Source: an uncultured Atopobiaceae bacterium (lineage in GTDB: Bacteria; Actinomycetota; Coriobacteriia; Coriobacteriales; Atopobiaceae). Taken from it: a stretch of DNA of 5,436 nt. The notes under the pieces were generated by a model, which was given only the letters and a program-made list of their open reading frames with translations, made no database searches and had not been told where the DNA came from. The DNA lies in assembly GCA_947581665.1 (NCBI GenBank), contig CANPVI010000112.1, positions 1-5,436 on the forward strand. Reading direction: 5' to 3'. This document shows positions 1 to 5,436 of the stretch, one piece after another; the stretch's first letter is position 1, and the number at the start of each line of letters is the position of its first letter. The position numbers and the translations under genes are program-made.

Positions 1-164
1 GGCATGAGGATGTCGAGGATGATGGCGTCGTAGACGCCCGTCTCGCCATGCGCGAGCGCCGCGGCGCCATCGTTGACCACGTCCACGGCGAAGTTGTGGC
101 GCTCGAGGTACACGCCGATCACCTCGGCGAGATCGCGCTCATCCTCTGCAACCAAGAGCCGCAT
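1..164 (-). CDS. Response regulator, receiver domain (partial, N-terminal 54 residues)
   Basis: This is the beginning of a two-component response regulator; the gene runs off the left edge of the window. The visible protein starts MRLLVAEDERDLAEVIGVYL and shows the receiver-domain landmarks: a hydrophobic first strand, the acidic pair E7-D8 that holds Mg2+, and the phospho-acceptor D51 in the stretch AIILDILMP, where the proline codon is cut by the edge. The spacing between the acidic pair and D51 is normal for the family. The style of the sequence (RLLVAEDE, then a YLERHNFAVD helix-strand) resembles OmpR/PhoB-type regulators, but the DNA-binding output domain is not visible, so the subfamily is inference. 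The start at 164 is supported by GGAGG at 169-173, 4 nt upstream. A histidine kinase partner would be expected further left and cannot be seen. It lies 71 bp downstream of the glucosidase stop, and that gap carries an 11-bp-spaced direct repeat. Confidence 0.9.
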   Translation of the reverse strand, partial: MRLLVAEDERDLAEVIGVYLERHNFAVDVVNDGAAALAHGETGVYDAIILDILM

Positions 165-222
165 GGCGCCTCCATTGCCAAACGCCGGCCGTCAATCTGC
201 TGGCGCCCACTGTGCCCGTGTT

Positions 223-241
223 GCCTAAAGGCGGCCTAAAG
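223..241. repeat. Direct repeat GCCTAAAG x2 with 11-bp periodicity upstream of the response regulator
   Basis: GCCTAAAG occurs at 223-230 and again, exactly, at 234-241, separated by GCG. The start-to-start distance is 11 bp, about one helical turn. The right copy overlaps the stop codon of the glucosidase gene (236-238), and the pair lies about 60 bp upstream of the response-regulator start. Tandem direct repeats at 10-11 bp are the usual form of OmpR/PhoB-family binding sites, so an autoregulatory site is possible; this is inference. A chance repeat cannot be excluded from one copy of the locus. Confidence 0.4.
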
Positions 242-2026
242 CGCCACGTCGTCGCCCGGCACGAGATAGATCGGCGACACATAGAGCACCGCCTCCATGG
301 GCCTCAGCACCCCATCCACGATGCTTTCCGGAAGCCCGAGCGACGAGGTGTGCGGCTCCACGTCGGCCACGAGCGAGGGATCGTAGGTTTGGAGCTCGTT
401 CGTGAAGTTCGCGAGCACCACGGCGCGCGTGCCCTCGAGGCTCCGCTCGAAGGCGTAGATCGTGTCGTCTCCCGGCATGAGGTCGCGATAGTCCCCCGCA
501 AGCAGAATCGCGAGGCGATTACGCAGGTAGGCGAGGTGGCGAAACCACGAGAGCACCGACGAGGCGCTCTCCTGCTCGTGGGCCGCGTTCACCGTCTTGT
601 AGTCCTCGTGCACGCGCATCCAGGGCACGCCCGTGGTGAAGCCCGCGTTCTTCGAGCCATCCCACTGCATGGGCGAGCGCGCGTTGTCCCTCGAATACTC
701 CGCCACGAGCCGAAGCGCCTCCTCGGGCTCGACGCCGTACTCGAGCGCCTGCTGGTACTGGCCCTTCATCTCGACATCGTTGTAGTCGTCCACCGAGGGG
801 TAGTACTGGTTCGTCATCGCGAGCTCTTCGCCCTGGTAGATGAAGGGCGTGCCGCGCAGCGTGAGGAGCACGAGCCCGAGGAGCTTCGCCTCCACGTCGT
901 AGCGCGTATCGTGCGGGAAGAAGTGGTTCGGCGAGCGCGGCTGGTCGTGGTTTTCGAGGTAGACGCAGCACCATTTATCGCCCGCGGTGTTCTCCTGGAT
1001 GCGCGTGATGGTGTTCGTGAGGTCGGAGAGCCTCCAGCCGGGGCGCTCGAACCAGTGCGGGGTGCCGCCGCGGATGACGTGGATCGCGCTGTACTCGATG
1101 ACCACGTCGAAGACGCCGTCGGGGCCCACCCATTCGCCGATCGTCTCGGGGGTCACGCTCGAGGCCTCGGCGATGGTGAAGGCGTCCGTCCCGTCGATCA
1201 CCTCGTGCTTGAACTCCCAGAGGAAGTCCATGATGCCCGGCACGCAGGCCTCCACGTCGTGGATGGAGGCGAGGCCGTCCGGCGCGTCCACCTTGCCGTC
1301 TGCGAGCGGCGGCTTCTTGATGTAGATGATCGCGTCGATGCGAAAGCCCCCCACGCCCTTGCCAAGCCAGAAGCGCGCCGCGTCGTAGAGCGCGTGGCGC
1401 ACGTCGGGGTTCTCCCAGTTGAGGTCGGGCTGGTAGCTGCCGAAGGTGTGGAGGTAGTATTGCTGGCGCGCCTCGCACCACGTCCACGCCGAGCCGCCGA
1501 AGCAGCCGCGCCAGTTCGTGGGGGCCGAGCCGTCCGGCTTCGGGTCCACCCACACGTACCAGTCGGCCTTGGGGTTGTCGCGGCTCGAGGAGGATTCGAC
1601 GAACCAGGGATGCTCGTCGGAGGTGTGGTTCAGCACGAGGTCGACAATGACGCGGATGCCGCGCTCCTTCGCCTCGGCGATGAGCTCCTCCATGTCGGCC
1701 ATGGTGCCGAACTCGGGATTCACCGCGCAGTAATCGGCCACATCGTAGCCGTTGTCCTTCATGGGCGAGGGGTAAAACGGCGTGAGCCAGAGCGCGCCGA
1801 TGCCAAGGCGCTGCAGATAGTCGAGATGCTCGGTCACGCCCTTGAGCGTGCCCGTGCCCTGTCCGCGCGTGTCCTGGAAGCTCTTCGGGTAGCACTCGTA
1901 GACGACGGCCTTCTGCCACCAGGCGAGGTCATCCACGGCCTTTTGGAGCCTCTCCCCTCGCCGCGCGTCGTCTGCGGTGCGATCGAAATCATCGGCCATG
2001 GCTCCCCCAACCCTGCGTGAACCCAT
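236..2026 (-). CDS. GH13 alpha-glucosidase (oligo-1,6-glucosidase / dextran glucosidase type)
   Basis: Cytoplasmic glycoside hydrolase family 13 enzyme (no signal peptide) that should release glucose from short alpha-glucosides such as isomalto- or malto-oligosaccharides. The 596-residue length is slightly above the usual 540-570. The GH13 regions appear in order: DLVLNHTSDEHPWF (129-142), GFRIDAI with nucleophile D231, TIAEASSVTPE with acid/base E287, and LENHDQPR with stabiliser D361, followed by GTPFIYQGEELAMTN and SPMQWD. These point to the GH13_31-like glucosidase group rather than endo-amylases. Exact substrate is uncertain: Ala232 follows the nucleophile where strict alpha-1,6 enzymes usually have Val, and the N-terminal metal loop (residues 49-60) lacks most of its usual ligands. 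The start is ambiguous. ATG at 2026 has no Shine-Dalgarno; ATG at 1999 (residue 10) has GGGGGAG only 2 nt upstream. The catalytic domain begins near W36, so either fits. The gene lies 33 bp after the UbiB-like gene. A trehalulose- or sucrose-type specificity within GH13 is the main alternative. Confidence 0.93.
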   Translation of the reverse strand: MGSRRVGGAMADDFDRTADDARRGERLQKAVDDLAWWQKAVVYECYPKSFQDTRGQGTGTLKGVTEHLDYLQRLGIGALWLTPFYPSPMKDNGYDVADYCAVNPEFGTMADMEELIAEAKERGIRVIVDLVLNHTSDEHPWFVESSSSRDNPKADWYVWVDPKPDGSAPTNWRGCFGGSAWTWCEARQQYYLHTFGSYQPDLNWENPDVRHALYDAARFWLGKGVGGFRIDAIIYIKKPPLADGKVDAPDGLASIHDVEACVPGIMDFLWEFKHEVIDGTDAFTIAEASSVTPETIGEWVGPDGVFDVVIEYSAIHVIRGGTPHWFERPGWRLSDLTNTITRIQENTAGDKWCCVYLENHDQPRSPNHFFPHDTRYDVEAKLLGLVLLTLRGTPFIYQGEELAMTNQYYPSVDDYNDVEMKGQYQQALEYGVEPEEALRLVAEYSRDNARSPMQWDGSKNAGFTTGVPWMRVHEDYKTVNAAHEQESASSVLSWFRHLAYLRNRLAILLAGDYRDLMPGDDTIYAFERSLEGTRAVVLANFTNELQTYDPSLVADVEPHTSSLGLPESIVDGVLRPMEAVLYVSPIYLVPGDDVAL

Positions 2027-2039
2027 CCATTAGGTATAG
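2017..2039 (-). promoter_or_regulatory. Candidate operator or -10 element, degenerate copy of the 4316-4338 palindrome
   Basis: Read on the minus strand, this 23-bp stretch begins CTATACC and continues TAATGGATGGGT. It matches the minus-strand reading of the palindrome at 4316-4338 at 16 of 23 positions, including a perfect first half-site, a central ATG and TGGGT. It covers the upstream candidate start codon of the glucosidase (2024-2026). TATACC at 2033-2038 could act as a -10 hexamer, 6 nt before that ATG, which would suit a leaderless message; I see no clear -35. Function is inference from the similarity alone. Confidence 0.35.
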
Positions 2040-2059
2040 CAAATCGCCGCTCGGTCGCC

Positions 2060-3850
2060 TCATGGCTCGCCGCGCTTGCGCCGCCGGTGGCGCTTCCATA
2101 TGTCCCACGCAATGTAGAGCGCCATGAGGAGCGCGATGCCATAGCCCGCGAGGCCCACGATCGGCAGCGCGAGGATGTGCCCCGAGACGCCGGATTGGAT
2201 GAGCAGCGCGCTCCCCAAGAGCAGGCCCGCCACGATCACGCCGAGCGTGAGGCGGTCGGCCACGTGCGAGAGGTCATCCACCGGATCCGTGGAGCCGGAG
2301 AAGTCCATGTTCACCTTCAGCTGGCCGCGCGTGAGCATAGACGCCACGAGCCCGAGTTGCGAGAGGCCGTCGAGCGTACCGTGGAGCGCCTTCCGGCTCT
2401 CGAGCACGAGATCCTGGAGCTCGGTGGTGGCCTCGCTCACGGGGTCCACCTGCCGCTCGAGATGCTCCTCCATGATCGTGATCATCGAGACGCCGGGGAT
2501 GAACTCGTCGAGCACGCCCTCGAGCGTCACGAGGCCGCGCGCGATCAACGTCATGGCGCCGGGGAGCTCCACGTTGAAGCGCCTGGCGAGAGCGATGAGA
2601 TCGCCGAGGAAGCGCCCGATGTCGAGCTCGGCGAGGTCGATCGAACCGTAGGTCTCGATGATCTGGTCGAGGTCCGCGAGGAGCGAGGAGCGATCCACGT
2701 CGCCGGTCTCGCGAGTCTTGGAGAGCGCGAGGAGGTCGCGCGCGAGCGCGGGGGTGTCCCTGCTCGCCACGGCGCGCATCATGCCGCGGAGGATTCCGCG
2801 GTAATACGACGAGAGCCGCCCCATCATCCCGAGGTCGATCCACACGATCTTGCGATCGCGGATCATGATGTTGCCGGGGTGCGGGTCGGCGTGGAAGAAG
2901 CCGTCGTCGAGGACTTGCTTCGCGTAGTTCTCCACGAGCTTCTCGCCGATGTCGTTGAGGTCGTAGCCCGCCTGGACGAGCTTCTCGGGCGTGGAGATCG
3001 AGATGCCCTCCACGTATTCCATCACGAGCACCTCGCTCGTGGAGAGGGCGAGGTAGGGCGCGGGCGCGCTCACGGCGGCCACATCGGCGTTCGCCTCGCG
3101 GAAATCTCGCAGGTTCCTCGCCTCGGCGAGGAAGTCCGTCTCCTCCGTGAAGCTCTCCCAGAGCTCGTCCACCACGCCTTGGAAGTCCATCACCTGGAGG
3201 CTCTTAAGGAGCGAACCGAAGCGCCGCACGATCTGGCGCAGCACCTCGATGTCCTGCGCCATCGTCTCCCTCACGTGCGGACGTTGGACCTTCACGGCCA
3301 CGAGCTCGCCCGAGACGAGACGAGCCTTGTGCACCTGTGCGATCGAGGCGCTGCCCAAGGGGATGGGGTCGATCATCTCGAAGACCTCGCCGAGCGGGCG
3401 CCGGTAGGCCTCGCCGAGCACCTCCTCCACCACTGAAAACGGCATGGGCTCCACGTGCGTGCGGAGCTCCTCGAGCACGCTGCAGAAGGCGGGCGGGATG
3501 ATCTCCGTGCGCATCGAGAGGATCTGCCCGGCCTTCACGAAGGTGGGGCCGAGCTCCTCGAGGAGCGCCTTGAACTCGACCGGCGTGAGCCCGTGGAGGA
3601 TGTCGTAGCGACGCACGATGCCGAGCACCTCGCGAAGGCGCTCGTTGCGGGCGTGGCGCTCGACCTTCGGCTCGTGGAGGCGCTCGCCCAAAACGGAGAG
3701 CGTGACCTCCTCGCCATCGGCGGTGAGCGCCTCGCCGTCGGCGGTGAGGGTCTCGTCGCCCACCTTGCGGGAGCCGTCCTCCTCACCCGGTGCGGAGGCG
3801 CCGGATGCGGCCTTGGGTGTCGTGTGCGGGTCCACGGGATGCTCGCTCAT
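2060..3850 (-). CDS. UbiB/AarF/ABC1 family atypical protein kinase-like protein, membrane-anchored
   Basis: Member of the UbiB/ABC1/COQ8 family of atypical kinase-fold ATPases, which in other organisms support isoprenoid-quinone synthesis or lipid handling. All hallmark motifs are present: KAGQ (106-109) in the KxGQ segment, the alanine-rich nucleotide loop GSASIAQVH (166-174), the lysine of VAVKVQRP (K187), the ETD acidic pair (E237, D239), HADPHPGN (320-327) and the metal-binding IDLG (D339). Two hydrophobic helices close the protein (about 535-552 and 558-580), followed by a basic tail, as in membrane-anchored UbiB proteins. The first 70 or so residues are a low-complexity, acidic extension with a duplicated LTADGE unit. 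Length is 596, a little longer than the usual 500-560. ATG at 3850 has GAGGG only 1 nt away, which is poor spacing, but there is no better start nearby. It follows the phasin-like gene by 29 bp, so the two are probably co-transcribed. No quinone-pathway gene is visible, so the role here is open. Confidence 0.94.
   Translation of the reverse strand: MSEHPVDPHTTPKAASGASAPGEEDGSRKVGDETLTADGEALTADGEEVTLSVLGERLHEPKVERHARNERLREVLGIVRRYDILHGLTPVEFKALLEELGPTFVKAGQILSMRTEIIPPAFCSVLEELRTHVEPMPFSVVEEVLGEAYRRPLGEVFEMIDPIPLGSASIAQVHKARLVSGELVAVKVQRPHVRETMAQDIEVLRQIVRRFGSLLKSLQVMDFQGVVDELWESFTEETDFLAEARNLRDFREANADVAAVSAPAPYLALSTSEVLVMEYVEGISISTPEKLVQAGYDLNDIGEKLVENYAKQVLDDGFFHADPHPGNIMIRDRKIVWIDLGMMGRLSSYYRGILRGMMRAVASRDTPALARDLLALSKTRETGDVDRSSLLADLDQIIETYGSIDLAELDIGRFLGDLIALARRFNVELPGAMTLIARGLVTLEGVLDEFIPGVSMITIMEEHLERQVDPVSEATTELQDLVLESRKALHGTLDGLSQLGLVASMLTRGQLKVNMDFSGSTDPVDDLSHVADRLTLGVIVAGLLLGSALLIQSGVSGHILALPIVGLAGYGIALLMALYIAWDIWKRHRRRKRGEP
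3711..3752 (-). repeat. 21-bp in-frame tandem duplication in the UbiB-like gene
   Basis: Two adjacent 21-bp units (3711-3731 and 3732-3752) share the core TCGCC(A/G)TCGGCGGTGAG and differ at only a few positions. They encode LTADGEA and LTADGEE (residues 35-48) in the acidic N-terminal extension. A whole-codon unit keeps the frame, so copy number could vary among strains without disrupting the kinase domain. Confidence 0.75.
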
Positions 3851-3879
3851 GCCCTCGGGGATGCGGCGCTGATGGCCCT

Positions 3880-4275
3880 TTAAGCCTCGCCGCCATCTTC
3901 GGCGGCCACGTCCTCGGCGGCGTCATCGGCGGCCTCGGCGGCCTTCTGCGCGTCCGCCTCGGCCTCATCCGCAGCACGCTGCACGCTCGCCACGAACGAC
4001 GCACGTTGCTCGGGCGAGAGGCTCTTCAGGTACGCGCGGATGGCGTCGTCCTTCGTGTCCTCGACGCGCGTTTGCACGTTCTGGATGAGCTCGGCGTTCT
4101 TCGCCTTGCCCTCCTCGACCGTCGCCTGGCCCTTGTCCACGAGGCTCCTGAAGAGCTCGGAGCCCTTCTCGGTGGAGGCGGCGATGGCGCCGACGCCCGC
4201 GAGGAAGATGGTGTGGAGGGTGTTGGTGATGTCGTCCACGCTGGGCACCTGCGGCGTGCCTTGGTTATCGGCCAT
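3880..4275 (-). CDS. Phasin-like protein (COG3937 type)
   Basis: Small (131 residues) helical protein resembling the phasin/PhaI-like family annotated as polyhydroxyalkanoate granule-associated or regulatory proteins. Residues 15-35 form an amphipathic to hydrophobic helix (TNTLHTIFLAGVGAIAAS), followed by TEKGSELFRSLVDKGQATVEEG (35-56), the TxEKxxELxxxLVxKGxxxxEEG pattern typical of this family, and then a charged coiled helix to about residue 100. The tail from 101 on is almost only Ala, Asp and Glu, unlike the basic Ala/Lys/Pro tails of PhaF proteins. ATG at 4275 is chosen because AAGGA lies 5 nt upstream; the frame stays open to an ATG at 4392, but that segment covers the promoter region and looks non-coding. 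The stop at 3880 is followed 29 bp later by the UbiB-like gene. No PHA synthase is visible, so granule binding is not shown; a membrane- or lipid-surface role is an equally fair inference. Confidence 0.85.
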   Translation of the reverse strand: MADNQGTPQVPSVDDITNTLHTIFLAGVGAIAASTEKGSELFRSLVDKGQATVEEGKAKNAELIQNVQTRVEDTKDDAIRAYLKSLSPEQRASFVASVQRAADEAEADAQKAAEAADDAAEDVAAEDGGEA

Positions 4276-4369
4276 GACGATCCTTCCGTCCAAAAAGACC
4301 ACGGTCACATCCTGTCTATACCCACGCATGGGGTATAGCCACCCTAAGGGCGAGGGACGAGGAGAGGCC
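4276..4369. promoter_or_regulatory. Divergent promoter region between the phasin-like and membrane-protein genes
   Basis: This 94-bp region separates two divergently transcribed starts, each with a good ribosome-binding site: AAGGA at 4281-4285 for the phasin-like gene and AGGAG at 4360-4364 for the membrane protein. It must hold the promoters for both. The only AT-rich hexamers are TATAGA (minus strand, 4315-4320) and TATAGC (plus strand, 4334-4339), which could be the two -10 elements. Neither has a recognisable TTGACA-like -35 at 16-18 bp, so the assignment is tentative. The two promoters would overlap back to back, which suggests linked control. Confidence 0.6.
4316..4338. promoter_or_regulatory. 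Perfect 8-bp inverted repeat, candidate operator
   Basis: CTATACCC at 4316-4323 and GGGTATAG at 4331-4338 are perfect reverse complements around a 7-bp centre. Each arm contains the TATAG of a possible -10 element, one for each direction. The size, symmetry and position fit the binding site of a dimeric regulator that would control both divergent genes, or simply two mirror-image -10 regions. A degenerate copy lies upstream of the glucosidase gene at 2017-2039. It is unlikely to be a terminator, as it sits between diverging genes and has no T-tract. Confidence 0.5.
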
Positions 4370-5356
4370 ATGGGCGAGCGCGCACCCTTCAACGGCTACG
4401 AGTACCACGTGCACAAGCGGTCCTTCTGGACGCCACTCGGGCTCGCCGTGCTCACCGCGGCCTTCGGGGTGAGTAGCTTCTGCATGCTCCTGCCGCCCAT
4501 CGATTCCAGCGACGCGTCGCGGCTCGCCTGGGTGCTCGATTGGTTCATCCACTTCGAAAGCGACCAGCTCATCCAATACAAATTCTCGAACACGCACGTG
4601 AGCGCCTCGTTCACGCTCATCGCGCTCGTGGTCATCGGCATCGTGATGCTGAGGTTCTCGCATAAGGACAACGAGGCCTTCATGGAGGCCAACCCCTACA
4701 CCGACTTCTCCTTCACCCCGGAGGAGATCCGCGAGGCCCGGCGCGTGCAGCTGCGCTTCATCCTCTGCGGCACGGCGATCATCGTGGGCGCCATCGCGCT
4801 CTGGTTCGCGCTCTACGGGGCGAGGCTTGCCCTCATGGCATACGGCTTCGGGTTCTGCGTCGCCGCCTTCGGCGTGTGGCTCATCGCGCACGGCATCCTC
4901 GGCGACCGCGTGGCGCAGAGCATCCTCTACAACTACGAGGCGCTGCAGCGCACGAGCATCTACCGCATCGAGCAGTACTACAAGGGGCCCGAGCGCGACG
5001 TGGTGCTCGAGGCGAAGTACCACGCCATGCGCTCGAAATCGGTGAACCGCGTGATCATCGTGGCCGGATCCCTCGGTTCGGTGGCGTGCTACTTCCTCCC
5101 CACCCTCGAATCGCCGTTTTGGTGGGTGCCCCTCGCCGTAGCCCTCGCCGCCTGCGCGGTGGTGATCCACTTCGGTGTTCGCTGGGTGACGAGCCAGGTG
5201 CGGCGAAGCGGCGACTTGCAGGCCATGCGCGACCGCATGGTCCACGGGCGCAACGAGAGCGAGGAGCTGGCGGACTTCGAGGCTGCGGAGAACGCCTTCG
5301 CCGAGGCAGTGGCCGCCGCCGAAGACGCCCCCCTACATGAATCCAAAGCGAATTAG
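4370..5356 (+). CDS. Predicted six-helix membrane protein of unknown function
   Basis: I do not recognise this 328-residue protein. It has six likely membrane helices, at about 21-42, 78-95, 128-150, 153-175, 226-243 and 250-270, arranged as three pairs. Between helices 1 and 2 is a loop of about 35 residues rich in acidic and aromatic residues, and between helices 4 and 5 a polar stretch of about 50 residues (176-225) with ILYNYEALQRTSIYRIEQYY and a basic end. The C-terminal tail from about 276 is soluble and charged, ending in an Ala/Glu-rich helix. There is no signal peptide, no catalytic motif that I can identify and no transporter signature. The start at 4370 has AGGAG 5 nt upstream and the N-terminus leads directly to helix 1; the frame is open upstream to 4040, but that part lies opposite the phasin-like gene and is a shadow. 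Likely a single-gene transcript, diverging from the phasin-UbiB operon, and followed by inverted repeats at 5362-5421. Confidence 0.85.
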   Translation: MGERAPFNGYEYHVHKRSFWTPLGLAVLTAAFGVSSFCMLLPPIDSSDASRLAWVLDWFIHFESDQLIQYKFSNTHVSASFTLIALVVIGIVMLRFSHKDNEAFMEANPYTDFSFTPEEIREARRVQLRFILCGTAIIVGAIALWFALYGARLALMAYGFGFCVAAFGVWLIAHGILGDRVAQSILYNYEALQRTSIYRIEQYYKGPERDVVLEAKYHAMRSKSVNRVIIVAGSLGSVACYFLPTLESPFWWVPLAVALAACAVVIHFGVRWVTSQVRRSGDLQAMRDRMVHGRNESEELADFEAAENAFAEAVAAAEDAPLHESKAN

Positions 5357-5361
5357 TTGAA

Positions 5362-5421
5362 CCGGATGGCAAGGTCTCGGATGCGCGCGCCCTTCGCGCG
5401 TCCGAACCGCAGTCCATCCGG
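5362..5421 (+). terminator. Nested inverted repeats after the membrane-protein gene, possible terminator
   Basis: Five bases after the stop codon begins an outer pair, CCGGATGG (5362-5369) with CCATCCGG (5414-5421), perfect over 8 bp. Inside it is an 11-bp stem, 5377-5387 with 5395-5405 (TCGGATGCGCG against CGCGCGTCCGA, one G-T wobble), closing a 7-nt loop. The inner stem is very GC-rich and strong. There is no run of T after either stem, so it is not a classical intrinsic terminator; a U-less terminator, an RNA-stabilising 3' structure or the start of a structured leader for a gene beyond the window are the options. The last 15 bases (5422-5436) show nothing further. Confidence 0.45.
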
Positions 5422-5436
5422 AGGGCGGAGAAGCGG

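Noticed and set aside
165..235. An intrinsic terminator between the glucosidase and response-regulator genes
   Set aside because: No GC-rich stem followed by a T-run is present on the minus strand, so read-through into the response regulator is possible. A TTGACG-like hexamer at 190-195 has no partner -10 at the right distance.
212..2020. A 602-codon open frame on the plus strand opposite the glucosidase gene
   Set aside because: It mirrors the glucosidase gene, whose GH13 motifs are unmistakable. The translation is a low-complexity mix of Arg, His, Val, Leu and Glu, typical of the antisense frame of a GC-rich gene.
2087..3436. A 449-codon open frame on the plus strand opposite the UbiB-like gene
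   Set aside because: Same antisense pattern rich in His, Glu, Arg and Val, with no domain, and the opposite strand carries the full set of UbiB motifs.
4040..4369. N-terminal extension of the membrane protein upstream to 4040
   Set aside because: This part is antisense to the phasin-like coding region, and ATG at 4370 has AGGAG five bases upstream.
4276..4392. N-terminal extension of the phasin-like protein to the ATG at 4392 or the ATG at 4329
   Set aside because: The extension crosses the palindrome and the ribosome-binding site of the divergent gene. The ATG at 4275 has its own AAGGA at good spacing and begins a family-like N-terminus.
4316..5245. A 309-codon open frame on the minus strand opposite the membrane-protein gene
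   Set aside because: The charged, His- and Glu-rich translation has no motif and would run over the divergent promoter. The plus-strand frame has a good ribosome-binding site and regular membrane helices.
5362..5436. A T-box, cobalamin riboswitch or SRP RNA at the right edge
   Set aside because: I looked for the T-box antiterminator core, the cobalamin box and the SRP apical loop and found none. The structure is reported only as nested stems.

Overview
This GC-rich window (roughly two-thirds G+C by eye) holds four genes on the minus strand, one of them cut by the window edge, and one divergent gene on the plus strand. Dense packing, long shadow frames opposite the real genes and strongly GC-biased third positions point to a high-GC bacterium. 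A cytoplasmic GH13 glucosidase, a UbiB-type kinase beside a COG3937-type phasin, and an OmpR-like receiver would fit a high-GC Gram-positive, possibly an actinobacterium of the Coriobacteriia type. That placement is an inference with low confidence, because there is no rRNA or marker gene here.

Minus strand, in the order transcribed: (1) a 131-residue phasin-like protein (3880-4275); (2) after 29 bp, a 596-residue UbiB/AarF/ABC1-family atypical kinase with two C-terminal membrane helices (2060-3850); (3) after 33 bp, a GH13 alpha-glucosidase of the oligo-1,6-glucosidase/dextran-glucosidase type (236-2026); (4) after 71 bp, the first 54 residues of a response-regulator receiver domain (1-164), which continues outside the window. 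The phasin and kinase genes look like an operon. The glucosidase may be read from the same transcript but has its own AT-rich element just upstream, so a separate promoter is possible.

Plus strand: after a 94-bp divergent intergenic region, a 328-residue protein with six predicted membrane helices (4370-5356), which I do not recognise. Its last 80 bp up to the window end hold a nested pair of inverted repeats that may be a terminator or another structured RNA.

The non-coding signals are the most interesting part. A perfect 8-bp inverted repeat (CTATACCC...GGGTATAG) lies in the divergent promoter, and a degenerate copy lies at the start of the glucosidase gene. An 8-bp direct repeat at 11-bp spacing lies just upstream of the response-regulator gene. 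In the glucosidase, the usual metal-binding loop is degenerate and Ala follows the nucleophile. I found no clear mobile element, CRISPR array, tRNA or rRNA, and no convincing new multi-gene system. The phasin/UbiB pairing and the unknown membrane protein are the best leads.
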